Below are positions 24,289-33,186 of a stretch of 64,000 nucleotides of DNA, piece by piece; the first letter of the stretch is position 1; every line of letters begins with the position of its first letter. Location: contig NZ_LOAJ01000001.1 in assembly GCF_001542905.1 (NCBI RefSeq), positions 1,240,001-1,304,000 of the forward strand, written 5' to 3'. The position numbers were made by a program, and so were the translations under genes. The notes under the pieces were generated by a model. It was not told the DNA's origin. It saw nothing but the letters and a program-made list of their open reading frames with translations, and ran no database searches. This DNA comes from Halorubrum aethiopicum (GTDB taxonomy: Archaea > Halobacteriota > Halobacteria > Halobacteriales > Haloferacaceae).

Positions 24289-24576
24289 ATGAGCCGAACG
24301 CGTCGGTACCGCTGTCTGAACTGCCGCGAGCACACCGTGGTTCGAGAGTTCGACACCTCACACCTCTCGGTGACGTGTCCGGACTGCGGCTCCTTCGAGC
24401 GGTTCCTCAACGAGCGGGTGTTCGAGCGCTTTCGGGCCTACGAGGAGTCGCCGCCGCCGGAGCTGGCGTGGGACCGGCTGGACCGCACGGAGAAGCTCTT
24501 CGTGTGCGAACGGCTCGTCCGGTCGGAGAAGACGCTCGACGACTTCGACATCGTCGAGGAGGAAAAGGCGGTCTGA
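24289..24576 (+). CDS. Zinc ribbon protein, uncharacterised
   Basis: This 95-residue protein has one rubredoxin-like zinc ribbon: CLNCREH at residues 9-15 and CPDCGSFERF near 35-44. An acidic helical C-terminus follows (LDRTEKLFVCERLVRSEKTLDDFD). Such proteins are conserved in haloarchaea (DUF7836-like) but I know of no function. The ATG at 24289 directly follows the nuo cluster with a 99-base gap and its own TATA-like sequence, so it is probably separate. Confidence 0.6.
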   Translation: MSRTRRYRCLNCREHTVVREFDTSHLSVTCPDCGSFERFLNERVFERFRAYEESPPPELAWDRLDRTEKLFVCERLVRSEKTLDDFDIVEEEKAV

Positions 24577-24605
24577 GCGACGGATCGTCGCGAGCGACGG
24601 TCGGT

Positions 24606-24836
24606 CTACCGCGCGTACAGCGGTCCGCCGACGAGCGCGGCGAGCGAGACTCCGTCGTCGGGAGTGACGGCGACGTACGGGTGATCGACCGGACCGAACA
24701 CGTCGACGACGCGGCCGACCCGCGAGAGGGACTCGTCGACGACGCCGGCACCGATCTCCGGCGGCTCCTCGCCGGGGTCGGCGCGGGCGACGGCGAGCCC
24801 CTGTGCCGTCCTGACGACGGTGCCGACGCGGCGCAT
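24606..24836 (-). CDS. gar1: H/ACA ribonucleoprotein subunit Gar1
   Basis: This 76-residue protein has the compact Gar1 beta-barrel pattern: MRRVGTVVRTAQGLAVARAD, DESLSRVGRVVDVFGPVDHPYVAVTP and ALVGGPLYAR. Archaeal Gar1 binds Cbf5 and promotes turnover of pseudouridylation guide RNPs. The G/R-rich tails of eukaryotic Gar1 are absent, as expected. It begins two bases after the srp19 stop, giving an RNP-component pair found in many haloarchaea. The ATG at 24836 fits the conserved N-terminus; longer upstream frames are shadows. Confidence 0.88.
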   Translation of the reverse strand: MRRVGTVVRTAQGLAVARADPGEEPPEIGAGVVDESLSRVGRVVDVFGPVDHPYVAVTPDDGVSLAALVGGPLYAR

Positions 24837-24838
24837 CG

Positions 24839-25117
24839 TCACTCGCGTAAGATCCCGATGTAGGCGGCGATCGCCTGTACGAGGTCGTTCTTCGCGGTGT
24901 CCTCGGTGCCGCGCACCACCACCGCGCCGCGGGGTTCGTACTCCCTGGAGTACGTCTTCTCCCGTTCGATCACCGCGTCGTAGCCGACCTGCTGGACCGC
25001 CTTCGCGATCTCGTCGACGGTCGGCTCCTCGACCGCCAGGTCGGTCGGGACGCGGCGACCCTCCGAGCGCGAGCGGTCGGCGTCGAAGTACGCGGGATAC
25101 ACGACGTTCTCGACCAT
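24839..25117 (-). CDS. srp19: Signal recognition particle subunit SRP19
   Basis: Binds the tips of SRP RNA helices 6 and 8 and helps SRP54 assemble for membrane targeting. The 92-residue product shows the SRP19 pattern: [20 protein letters not shown] near the N-terminus (YPxYxD with a basic loop), then [20 protein letters not shown] and [11 protein letters not shown]. The length is normal for archaea. It is the first gene of a pair with gar1, two bases apart. Confidence 0.93.
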   Translation of the reverse strand: MVENVVYPAYFDADRSRSEGRRVPTDLAVEEPTVDEIAKAVQQVGYDAVIEREKTYSREYEPRGAVVVRGTEDTAKNDLVQAIAAYIGILRE

Positions 25118-25174
25118 ACCGGTGAGGCGGGCCCGCGGGGTAAGGTCGTTTCGGACCGCGGGCGTCGTCTCCGA

Positions 25175-26569
25175 TCAATCGACCGTTCGCGGCAGGGTGA
25201 CCGTGATCTCGTTGCCGCGCTCCGGGCCGGACTCCACGGATATCGTGCCGTCCGAGAGGTCCACGCTCCAGTGGACGAGCCAGAGCCCCAGCCCGCTGCT
25301 GTGGTACACGTTGGTCATGTCGTGATCGCCCGTGAGCACGTCCGCCTCGACGGGCGGGATCGGCGCGTGGTCGTCCCGGACGACGATCTCCGCGCTGACG
25401 GGCGTCCGTCGGAGGGCGATGCTCACCGTCGGGTCGTCGCCGTCTGCGTGTCGCACCGCGTTCTCGAGCAGTTCGATCACCGCGGAACCGAGTTCGGGCC
25501 GCCCCTCGACCGCGACCGGATCCGGCGTCGAGACCTCGATAGCGGCGTTCGGGTGTCGCTCTCGGACGATCCCGACGCAGTCCCCGATCGTCTCGTGGAG
25601 CTCGATCCGCTCGGGTTCCCGCGTTTCGGTGATGAGGTCGATGATGTCGCGCTCCTTCTCGGCGGTCTCGAGGAGCTGTTCGCCGACGCGGCGGATCACG
25701 GCGGTGTGTTCCGCCGACTCCGGCACCTCCGACTCGAGGTACTCCGCCCGACCGAGGATGACGTTGAGGTCGTTTCGGAGGTTGTGTCGCAGGAGGTTGT
25801 CCATCACGACCAGCTGGCACTCGCGGCGTCGCCGGTCGGTGACGTCCCTGGTGAACCCCGTGATGCGGACCACCTCGCCGTCCTCGGTGATCGGCTCGGC
25901 CTGTACCCACACGCAGCGGTTGTAGTTCTCGCCCGGGTTCACCCGGTACTCCATGTCGACCGGCGTGCCCTCGGAGAGCCGCTTCATCGCCGCCTCGACG
26001 GCGGGGACGTCCTCCGGGTGGACCGCGTCGAGGAACGTCGTCGGGTCGTCCTCGAGCGCGTCGATCGACGTCCCGTAGATCTCCTCGTACGCGGGGTTCA
26101 CGAAGCGAACTTCGGACCAGTCCGCGTCGAACATCCAGAGCACGTCCCCGGAGACCGTCGCGATCTCCCGCAGGTTCGACGCCGTTTCGGCGCGCTCGCG
26201 CTCGGCCCGAACCCGGTCGGTGACGTCGCGGGAGCTCACGACGTATCCGTCGAGCCCGCCGTCGCTGAGGTTCGACATGCGACTCGCCAACCAGACCCAC
26301 GACCCGTCCGCCGCCCGGTGGCGGTACTCGACGGTGTCCTCGGCGAACTCGTCGCGATCGATCACGTCGCGGAACGCGCGACGCACCGCCTCGCGGTCGT
26401 CCGGGTGGACGTACTCGAAGGCGTCCTCGCCGACGAGATCGGCGGGCGCGAACCCGAGGATCCGCTCCGCCGCGCCGTTGACGTAGGTGAACCGCCCCTC
26501 GTCGTTCAGGAGGGCGATCTTGTCCTGCGCCTGATCGAGCAGCAGGCCGAGCGGTTCGGGACCATCCAT
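25175..26569 (-). CDS. PAS-domain sensor histidine kinase
   Basis: This 464-residue soluble kinase has no membrane helices. Two PAS domains occupy about residues 12-125 (DKIALLNDEGRFTYVNGAAE, SGFTR-type exits) and 135-250 (VLWMFDADWSEVRFVNPAYE). A histidine kinase core follows, with the H-box LLRHNLRNDLNVILGRAEYL, N-box ELLENAVRHADGDDP and a G-box YHSSGLGLWLVHW. The ATPase domain is short, as usual in haloarchaeal kinases. No response regulator is adjacent. It probably senses an intracellular signal such as redox or energy state (inference). Confidence 0.88.
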   Translation of the reverse strand: MDGPEPLGLLLDQAQDKIALLNDEGRFTYVNGAAERILGFAPADLVGEDAFEYVHPDDREAVRRAFRDVIDRDEFAEDTVEYRHRAADGSWVWLASRMSNLSDGGLDGYVVSSRDVTDRVRAERERAETASNLREIATVSGDVLWMFDADWSEVRFVNPAYEEIYGTSIDALEDDPTTFLDAVHPEDVPAVEAAMKRLSEGTPVDMEYRVNPGENYNRCVWVQAEPITEDGEVVRITGFTRDVTDRRRRECQLVVMDNLLRHNLRNDLNVILGRAEYLESEVPESAEHTAVIRRVGEQLLETAEKERDIIDLITETREPERIELHETIGDCVGIVRERHPNAAIEVSTPDPVAVEGRPELGSAVIELLENAVRHADGDDPTVSIALRRTPVSAEIVVRDDHAPIPPVEADVLTGDHDMTNVYHSSGLGLWLVHWSVDLSDGTISVESGPERGNEITVTLPRTVD

Positions 26570-26647
26570 TCCCCTCGGAGTTTCCGACGAAGACGGATAA
26601 CGGTCACGGCGGGTCTCGCAGCGTCTCGTTCGTGGCTACGGAAGACG

Positions 26648-28513
26648 TCAGACGTGTTCCTCGAGGAACTCGACGATCGCGCGGTACGCCTCGATCCGGT
26701 TCTCCAGCTTCGAGAAGCCGTGGCCCTCGTCGTCGAAGATCAGCTTTCGCACCGGAACGTCCCGCTCGCGGGCCTCCTCGACGATCCGCTCGGCCTCGCT
26801 CACGGGCACCCGCGGGTCGTTCGCGCCGTGGAGGACGAAGAGCGGCGACTCGATGGCCTCGACGTTGTTGATCGGCGAGATCGACTCGAGGAACTCCCGG
26901 TCCTCCTCGAGCGACCCGTACTCGGCCTCGCGCAGCTCGCGCCGCCAGTCGCCGGTGTTCTCGAGGAAGGTGACGAAGTTCGCGATCCCGACGACGTCGA
27001 CGCCGGCGGCCCACAGCTCCGGGTACTCCGTCAGCGCCGCGAGCACCATGAAGCCGCCGTAGGAACCGCCCATCGCGACGATCCGGTCGGGGTCGACCTC
27101 CGGATGGTCGTGGAGCCACTCGACGCCGGCCCGCAGGTCGGCGACCGAGTCCATCCGGTTCTCCACGTCGTCGAGCGCGGCGTACGCCCGCCCATAGCCC
27201 GAGGAGCCGCGGACGTTGGGCTCGAAGACGGCGTAGCCGCCGTTGAGCAGGTACTGTTTGACCGCGCCGAAGGAGGGGCGGCGCTGCGACTCCGGGCCGC
27301 CGTGGACGTCGACGACGACGGGGTAGCCGGACTCGGGCGCGTCCGTCTCGGGAACCGAGAAGAACGCCGGGATCTCCCGGCCGTCGAAGGTGGGGTAGTG
27401 GACGAGTTCGGGCTCGACGAACGTGTCCCGCGGGATCCCCGCGGTGGAGGCGTTCGTCCAGCGCTCGGTCTCGCCGGTCGTCGTCTCGACGACGTGGACG
27501 TTCGCGTTGTCGGTGCTGCCCGTGGCGGTGATCGCGAACCGGTCGCCGTCGGGCCCGAAGCTCACGCCGCCGGCGACGCCACTCGGCAAGTCGGGGTCGG
27601 GAAACTCGTCGATCCGATCGGGCGCGACCAGCTCGCCGACCGTGATCTCGGTGTAGCCGTCGACGTTCCGCGAGTAGACGACCCGACGGGACTCCTCGTG
27701 GACCGCGACCCCGTCGACGTTCCAGCCGGCCTCCCCGGGCGTGGCGTCCGCGTTCTCCTCCTCTCCGCCGCCGTCGTCGCCGTCGCCGCCACCGTCGACG
27801 ACGACGGAGAACGCGCCCGTTTCCAACTCGAGCCGCTCGAGCCGGAGCGTGTCGCTCTCGCGGTCGGTGACGAGGTAGATCGACTCCCCGTCGGGACCCC
27901 ACTCGGGGCTGCCGTACCGGACGTCGCCGTCGTGGGGCGTGTGGTGCGTGAGCGTTCCCGACTCGACCTCGAGCGTGTACAGGTCGTGGTCGAACGAGGA
28001 GTGCGCCTCGTGGACGATCAGCCGGTCGTCGTCGGGCGACCAGCCGGCCACGGAGAGCCACCCGTCGCCCTCGTGGACGAGCTCCGCGTCGTCGCCCGTC
28101 CCCTCGCGTCCCTGGACGTAGACGTCGAACACCGCCTCCTCGCGGCGGTTCGACGCGAACGCGAACCGCTCGCCGTCGCCCGCCCAGCCGCCCCACCGGT
28201 GTTTCGCCTCCGGGCGCTCCGTGAGGTCCGTGATCGCGCCCGTCTCGAAGTCGAGCCGGTACAGCTGTGCCCGCTCGTTGCCGCCCTCGTCCATGCCGAA
28301 GACCGCCTCCGACCGCTCCGGCGAGGCGTCGACGAACGTGACCCGTTCCTCGAAGAAGGTGTGTTGTTCGGGCCACGCGAGCGGCCGGTCGACGGACCAC
28401 ACCTGCGAGGTACCGGTGGTGTCGAGCAGGAAGGAGAGCCGGCCGTCGGGTCCGAGCGTCGCCCCGCCCGCCCCCCGCACGTTGAGGTAGCGTTCGACGT
28501 CGTATCGGTGCAT
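26648..28513 (-). CDS. S9 family prolyl oligopeptidase-type peptidase
   Basis: Cytoplasmic serine peptidase of the S9 family (621 residues). It has an N-terminal beta-propeller of WD/TolB-like repeats (about 1-365: repeated SPDDDRL, GPDGDRF motifs) and a C-terminal alpha/beta hydrolase domain. The catalytic triad is visible as Ser484 (GGSYGG), Asp566 (HGANDPRVP) and His598 (DEGHGFSK). An acidic, Gly-rich insertion interrupts the propeller near residues 240-265. No signal peptide is seen. It likely cleaves short peptides in protein turnover. Confidence 0.92.
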   Translation of the reverse strand: MHRYDVERYLNVRGAGGATLGPDGRLSFLLDTTGTSQVWSVDRPLAWPEQHTFFEERVTFVDASPERSEAVFGMDEGGNERAQLYRLDFETGAITDLTERPEAKHRWGGWAGDGERFAFASNRREEAVFDVYVQGREGTGDDAELVHEGDGWLSVAGWSPDDDRLIVHEAHSSFDHDLYTLEVESGTLTHHTPHDGDVRYGSPEWGPDGESIYLVTDRESDTLRLERLELETGAFSVVVDGGGDGDDGGGEEENADATPGEAGWNVDGVAVHEESRRVVYSRNVDGYTEITVGELVAPDRIDEFPDPDLPSGVAGGVSFGPDGDRFAITATGSTDNANVHVVETTTGETERWTNASTAGIPRDTFVEPELVHYPTFDGREIPAFFSVPETDAPESGYPVVVDVHGGPESQRRPSFGAVKQYLLNGGYAVFEPNVRGSSGYGRAYAALDDVENRMDSVADLRAGVEWLHDHPEVDPDRIVAMGGSYGGFMVLAALTEYPELWAAGVDVVGIANFVTFLENTGDWRRELREAEYGSLEEDREFLESISPINNVEAIESPLFVLHGANDPRVPVSEAERIVEEARERDVPVRKLIFDDEGHGFSKLENRIEAYRAIVEFLEEHV

Positions 28514-28617
28514 ACGCCCCGTTCCGCCGCGGGGGAGAAACCGTTTCGGGTGGTGGCGGCTCCTCGCGCGTCCGCGATGGCGGGTCTTTTTGGTCGGGCC
28601 CCTCCTCCGGTCGGCGT

Positions 28618-29664
28618 ATGCGCGTCGCGTTCGTCTCGCTTTTCACCCCCGAACACGGCGACACGCCGGCGCGCTCGCGGACGCACCGGACCGCCGCGGG
28701 CCTCGCCGCCCGCGGCCACGACGTGACGTGGCTGTGTGCCCGCTGGTGGGGCGGCGAGGCGTCGACGTTCGAGGCGGACGGGATCACGTACCGGTCCGTC
28801 GTCGTCGACCCGTCGCCGGCGGCGTTCGCGGCGCGGCTTCCGGCGGCGGTCCGCCGCCTCGACCCGGACGTCGTCCACGCGGTCAACAGCCCGCCGACGC
28901 CCGCACTCGCGGCGACGCTCGCGGGGCGGGTCGGCGGCCCGCCGGTCCTCGTCGACTGGTGGCGCGACCACCCGGCGGACTCGCGGCGGGTCTACCCGAT
29001 GCTGGCGCGCGGGGCGGACGCGGTCTCGACGCCCTCGCGCACGACGAAGACGCGGATCCGCGAACACGGCGCGGACGGCTCGGCGGTCCGGGTGATCCCC
29101 GAGAGCGTCGACCTCGACCTCGTCGCCGACGCGGAGCCGGACGACCGCTTCGACGCGGTCTACTCCCGGCGGCTCGACCGCCACGCCAACGTCGAGACGT
29201 TCCTCCTGGCGCTTGCCGAACGCCGCGGACGCGACTGGAACGCCGCCGTGATCGGCGACGGTCCCGAGCGGAGCCGGACCGAATCGACCGCCGAGGACCT
29301 CCGGATCGACGACCGGGTCACGTTCCTCGGGGAGCTCCCGCTCGACGAGCGGGTCTCGGTGTTCAAGGGCACCCACGTCTTCGCACAGACCGCGAGCTGG
29401 GAGACGTTCCCGACGGAGCTTTTGTGGGCGCTGGCGTGCGGCTGCGTCGGGCTCGTCGAGTACCAGGCCGACTCGAGCGCCCACGAGCTCGTCGAGGGGC
29501 GCGACCGCGGGCGGCTCGTCACGAGCCCCGCGGAGCTGGCGGACGCGATAACCGCCGTCCGCGACCTCGACCGGTCGACGAGCGACCCGGCGTTCGAGAC
29601 CTACGGTCGCGACGCGGTCCTCGACCGATACGTCGACGCCTACCGCGAACTCGGCGCGATCTGA
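28618..29664 (+). CDS. GT4-type glycosyltransferase
   Basis: Family 4-like glycosyltransferase of 348 residues with GT-B layout. The N-terminal domain has the early pattern FTPEHGDTPARSRTHRTAAGLAARGHDV with its Gly-rich loop, and DPDVVHAVNSPPTPALAATL. The C-terminal domain has VIPESVDLDLV, an IGDGPERSR nucleotide-loop, LGELPLDERVSVFKGTHVF, and the acidic ETFPTELLWALACGCV with the E-x7-E family motif. The sugar donor and acceptor are unknown. It stands alone between genes of other function, so a specific glycan pathway cannot be named. Confidence 0.85.
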   Translation: MRVAFVSLFTPEHGDTPARSRTHRTAAGLAARGHDVTWLCARWWGGEASTFEADGITYRSVVVDPSPAAFAARLPAAVRRLDPDVVHAVNSPPTPALAATLAGRVGGPPVLVDWWRDHPADSRRVYPMLARGADAVSTPSRTTKTRIREHGADGSAVRVIPESVDLDLVADAEPDDRFDAVYSRRLDRHANVETFLLALAERRGRDWNAAVIGDGPERSRTESTAEDLRIDDRVTFLGELPLDERVSVFKGTHVFAQTASWETFPTELLWALACGCVGLVEYQADSSAHELVEGRDRGRLVTSPAELADAITAVRDLDRSTSDPAFETYGRDAVLDRYVDAYRELGAI

Positions 29665-29732
29665 CGGCTCCTCGTCTGCGGGCCGCGCGGACGGGTGACG
29701 ACCGAAGAAGTGAACGGGGCTGCGTCCGCGGG

Positions 29733-30380
29733 TCAGGCCTCGTCCGGGGCGATCGTTCCGCCGTACTTCATGAAGACGAACGCGAGGCCGAGCGTGCTCA
29801 CCATGGCGATGAAGGTGGCGATCGTCAGCGCGCGCGCGCCGTCGGGGACGAACACCGCGCCGCTTCCGCCGCCGCCGCCGGTGTCAACGGTCGGAACGTC
29901 CTCGCCGACGGCGAGTCCACCGTGCATGCCGACCGCGGTGTGGGGAACGCAGTGGTAGTGGGTGATGCCGGCGTCCTCCTCGCTGGTCTCGTACTCGTAG
30001 GTGTACCCCTCCTCGCCGACGGGATCGCCGCTGTCGAGGGAGGCCGGGCCGCCGCCCTCGACGGTCTGGACGTTGTGTGCGCCTCCGGCTCCCGTCCACT
30101 CCCAGGTGATCGTCGTCCCCGGGTCGACCCAGACCTGGGTCGGATCGAACGCGAGCCCCTGATCGCCCGCGCCGACCGAGATCGTGACCGAGTCCTGGCC
30201 CCTGGCGTCCTGGTAGGACCCCACGTTTCCGTTCGTGGCGCTCGGCCAGTCCGGCTCCACGCTGCCGCCGCCCTCCTGTCCCGCGGCGGTTCCCGTCGCG
30301 GCCGTGGCTCCCCCGACGGCGGCGGCGGTGCCGCCGGCGGTCCGCATGAACGTGCGCCGAGAGACATCGTCCGTGCTCAT
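29733..30380 (-). CDS. Halocyanin-like blue copper protein, membrane-anchored
   Basis: Exported electron carrier of 215 residues. The N-terminus has a Tat signal, SRRTFMRTAGGTAAAVGG. The blue copper domain spans about residues 60-160, with the type-1 copper ligands H102 (GAHNV), C144, H147 (YHCVPH) and M152 (GMHGG). A Gly-rich linker (167-174) leads to a C-terminal membrane helix (about 184-206), so the protein sits on the outer face. Such proteins shuttle electrons between a bc-type complex and a terminal oxidase. The start at 30380 was set by the Tat motif. Confidence 0.92.
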   Translation of the reverse strand: MSTDDVSRRTFMRTAGGTAAAVGGATAATGTAAGQEGGGSVEPDWPSATNGNVGSYQDARGQDSVTISVGAGDQGLAFDPTQVWVDPGTTITWEWTGAGGAHNVQTVEGGGPASLDSGDPVGEEGYTYEYETSEEDAGITHYHCVPHTAVGMHGGLAVGEDVPTVDTGGGGGSGAVFVPDGARALTIATFIAMVSTLGLAFVFMKYGGTIAPDEA

Positions 30381-30502
30381 GGATCCGGGTTCGTCGCCGC
30401 CGATAGTGAATATGTTGGTTCCGCTCGCCCGGTCGCGGCGGCCGCCCGGTTCGAGCGCGTCCGATCCCGTTTCCGACCGTCGCTCCGACCCTTCCGTCCC
30501 GC

Positions 30503-32857
30503 TCAGCGAACCGAGTCGAGCAGCAGCCGCTGTTCGACCCGCTTCACCTCGTGTTGGACGTCGCGGACGGCGTCGATGTTCGCGGAGATGGACGAGACCC
30601 CCTCCTCGACGAGGAACTCGACCATCTCGGTCTTCGAGCCGGCCTGCCCGCAGATGCTGGTGTCGACGCCCAGCTCCCGGCACCGCTCGATCGTGTCGCC
30701 GATGAGCCGCAGGACGGCCGGGTGGAGCTCGTCGAAGCGGTCGGCGACGTGCTCGTTGTTACGGTCGACCGCGAGCGTGTACTGCGTGAGGTCGTTGGTG
30801 CCGAAGGAGGCGAAGTCGATCCCCGCCTCCGCGAGCTCGTCGATCTGGAGCGCGCTCGCCGGCGTCTCGATCATCACGCCCCACCGGTGCGTCTCGGGGT
30901 CGATCCCGGCCTCGCGCATGTGTCCCTTCACGCCCTCGAGGTCGGCCGCGTCGTTGACGAGCGGGAACATCACCTCGAGGTTGTCATACCCCATGTCGAT
31001 GAGCCGCGCGAACGCGGCCAGCTCCTGGCGGAACGGCTCCGGCTTGTCGAGGCTCCGTCGGATACCCCGCCAGCCCAACATTGGGTTGTGCTCGTTCGGC
31101 TCGCCGTCGCCGCCCTCGAGCTCGCGGAACTCGTCCGTCGGCGCGTCGATGGTCCGGACCCGGACCGGCCGGGGGTAGAACTCGTCTGCGACCCGCCGGA
31201 CGCCCTCGATGAGCTCGTCCTGATACGCCCGCGCCCCGTGGTCCGCGATGTACCTCTCGGGCGTCTTCCCGAGCGAGAGCACCATGTGTTCTATCCGGAG
31301 CAGGCCGACCCCGTCCGCCCCGGTCGCGGCCGCCCGCTCCGCGGCCTCCGGGATCGAGACGTTCACCTTCACCTCCGTCGCCGTCATCGGTTTCACGGGG
31401 GTCTCCGGCCGCGCGGCCTCCACCGGCTCGAACTCCTCCGCGGGCTCGGCCGTCTCGTCGGCCCCGGCGCGGACGGTCCCCTTGTCGCCGTCGATCGTGA
31501 CGCTCTGGCCCTCCTCGAGGACGCGGGAGCCGTTCCCCGTGCCGACGACGGCCGGGACGCCGAGCTCGCGGGAGATGATCGCGGCGTGGCTCGTCATCCC
31601 GCCCTCGTCGGTCACGATGCCCGCGGCCCGTTTCATCGCGGGCACCATGTCGGGCATCGTCATCTCGGTCACGAGCACGTCGCCCTCCTGGACCTGGTCG
31701 AGGTGGTCGAGCTTCGTGACGATCCGGACGGTGCCGGAGACCGCGCCGGGGCTCGCGCCGAGCCCGTCCACGAGGACGTCCGCCGCGTCGCCGTCGCCGC
31801 CGTCGCTCTCCGCGGTCCCGCCGGACCCGCCGTTGCCGGCCACCGCCGCGGCGAGGTCGCCGCCGGCCTCTCCGCCGGCCGACCCGCTCGCGTCGTCGCC
31901 GGCGTCCTCGCGGATCGTGGTGATCGGCCGGGACTGAAGCATGTACACCTCGCCGTCATAGATCGCCCACTCGACGTCCTGTGGAGTGCCGTAGTGGTCC
32001 TCGACGAGCTCGCCGAGTTCGACCAGCTCGTCGATCTCCTCGTCGGAGAGCACCCGCGCCGTGCGTCGGTCCTCCTCGACGTCGAGCTGGACGGTCTCGC
32101 CCGACTCGGGGTCCTTCACCATCTCCACCTTCTTCTCCGCGATCGTCACGTCCTCGACGCGGTCGCGCCCGCGGTCGTACACGTAGTTGTCCGGGGAGAC
32201 GGTGCCGGAGACGACCGCCTCGCCGAGCCCCCAGGCGGCCTCGATGGTCATCTGCGGGTCGCCGGTCGACGGGTGGCTCGTGAACAGCACGCCCGACTTC
32301 TCGGCGTCGACCATCCGCTGGACGACCACCGCGATGTCGACGTCCTCGTGGGGGAACCCGCGCTGTTGGCGGTAGTAGATCGCCCGCTGGGTGAAAAGCG
32401 ACGCCCAGCACTCCTTCACGCGCCGGAGGAGGTCGGTCTCGCGGACGTTGAGGAACGTCTCCTGTTGCCCGGCGAACGACGAGTCGGGCAGGTCCTCGGC
32501 GGTCGCCGAGGAGCGCACGGCGACGAACGCCTCCTCGCCGTCCTCGCCCATCTCGCGGTAGCTCTCTAGGATCCCCTCGCGGACCTCGTCGGGGAACGGG
32601 GTCTCCGTGATCAGCTCCCGGGCCGTCGCCTCGGCCTCCCGGAGCGCGGCGGAGTCCTCGGGGTCCACGTCGACGGCGGAGAACAGCTCCTCGTCGATCC
32701 CCGCCTCCTCGATGAACTCGCGGTAGGTCCCCGCCGTGACGACGAATCCCGGCGGGACCGGCAGCCCCGCGCCGATGAGTTCGCCCAGCGAAGCCCCCTT
32801 GCCGCCGACGGTCCCGATGTCGTCGGCGTCGACGTCGTCCAGCCAGAGTACTGCCAT
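30503..32857 (-). CDS. ppsA: Phosphoenolpyruvate synthase
   Basis: Gluconeogenic enzyme converting pyruvate and ATP to PEP, AMP and phosphate. The 784-residue product has an N-terminal ATP-binding domain (VGGKGASLGEL at 15-25), the phosphohistidine swivel domain with catalytic His424 (GGMTSHAAIISRELGVPAVV), and a C-terminal PEP-binding barrel (MIETPASALQ, FGTNDLTQYTLAVDRN, SICGQA). A Gly/Ala/Asp-rich linker sits near 325-355. The ATG at 32857 gives the conserved MAVLWLDDVDADD. Upstream lie a TATA box and a site close to the TrmB consensus, consistent with activation when sugar is scarce. It opposes the pyruvate kinase at 7113. Confidence 0.95.
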   Translation of the reverse strand: MAVLWLDDVDADDIGTVGGKGASLGELIGAGLPVPPGFVVTAGTYREFIEEAGIDEELFSAVDVDPEDSAALREAEATARELITETPFPDEVREGILESYREMGEDGEEAFVAVRSSATAEDLPDSSFAGQQETFLNVRETDLLRRVKECWASLFTQRAIYYRQQRGFPHEDVDIAVVVQRMVDAEKSGVLFTSHPSTGDPQMTIEAAWGLGEAVVSGTVSPDNYVYDRGRDRVEDVTIAEKKVEMVKDPESGETVQLDVEEDRRTARVLSDEEIDELVELGELVEDHYGTPQDVEWAIYDGEVYMLQSRPITTIREDAGDDASGSAGGEAGGDLAAAVAGNGGSGGTAESDGGDGDAADVLVDGLGASPGAVSGTVRIVTKLDHLDQVQEGDVLVTEMTMPDMVPAMKRAAGIVTDEGGMTSHAAIISRELGVPAVVGTGNGSRVLEEGQSVTIDGDKGTVRAGADETAEPAEEFEPVEAARPETPVKPMTATEVKVNVSIPEAAERAAATGADGVGLLRIEHMVLSLGKTPERYIADHGARAYQDELIEGVRRVADEFYPRPVRVRTIDAPTDEFRELEGGDGEPNEHNPMLGWRGIRRSLDKPEPFRQELAAFARLIDMGYDNLEVMFPLVNDAADLEGVKGHMREAGIDPETHRWGVMIETPASALQIDELAEAGIDFASFGTNDLTQYTLAVDRNNEHVADRFDELHPAVLRLIGDTIERCRELGVDTSICGQAGSKTEMVEFLVEEGVSSISANIDAVRDVQHEVKRVEQRLLLDSVR

Positions 32858-32914
32858 TCGTGTGTCCGGTGGATCCACGACCCACCGTATGAATCTTCCG
32901 AACCGAACGGCGTC

Positions 32915-32940
32915 GAATAAATGTTACTCGCGACTGAGTT
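32915..32940 (-). promoter_or_regulatory. ppsA promoter: TATA box and TrmB-like site
   Basis: On the minus strand ATTTATTC (32922-32915) is a good TATA box. Three bases upstream of it is a site that reads TACT-N7-GAGT-T on the plus strand (32925-32940). The published Halobacterium TrmB motif is TACT-N7-8-GAGTA, so only the last base differs. A TrmB site upstream of the TATA box is the activating arrangement, which suits ppsA. The predicted 5' leader is about 30 bases. Confidence 0.6.
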
Positions 32941-33091
32941 GTCGGCGGCCGTCCACCGTCCTGACTCGAAGCGGAACGCTTTCTGCGTGGGCGAGGCGGG
33001 CGGCGGTTCGAAAGCGAGAGAGGGCCGAGTTCGTCGCGGGCGTGACGAACCGGGATCCGGTCCGTACATTTCAGCACGGCTTCGGTTGACC

Positions 33092-33149
33092 TATACTTAC
33101 TTGCTGCTCGAATGATCGATCCGATCACGTGTTACAGGTGTTGTAACAC
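33092..33149 (-). promoter_or_regulatory. Candidate distal ppsA promoter with palindromic operator
   Basis: TATACTTA (33092-33099) reads as AAGTATAG on the minus strand. About 30 bases upstream of it lies a perfect 7-bp inverted repeat, GTGTTAC (33129-33135) and GTAACAC (33143-33149), overlapping GGTGTT-GT-AACACC (33137-33150). This could be a second regulated promoter giving a leader of about 210 bases. It could also belong to an unseen short RNA. Between these sites and the proximal promoter I see no gene in the 32858-33186 gap. Confidence 0.35.
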
Positions 33150-33186
33150 CTCGTCCCGGTCGCCGTCGCCCCGTCCGCCCGACGGA

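Noticed and set aside
32611-33069. Minus-strand frame of 152 codons (MYGPDPGSS...) overlapping the ppsA start
   Set aside because: Most of it lies out of frame inside ppsA, and its upstream part has no recognisable domain. The region is better explained as the ppsA leader and promoter.
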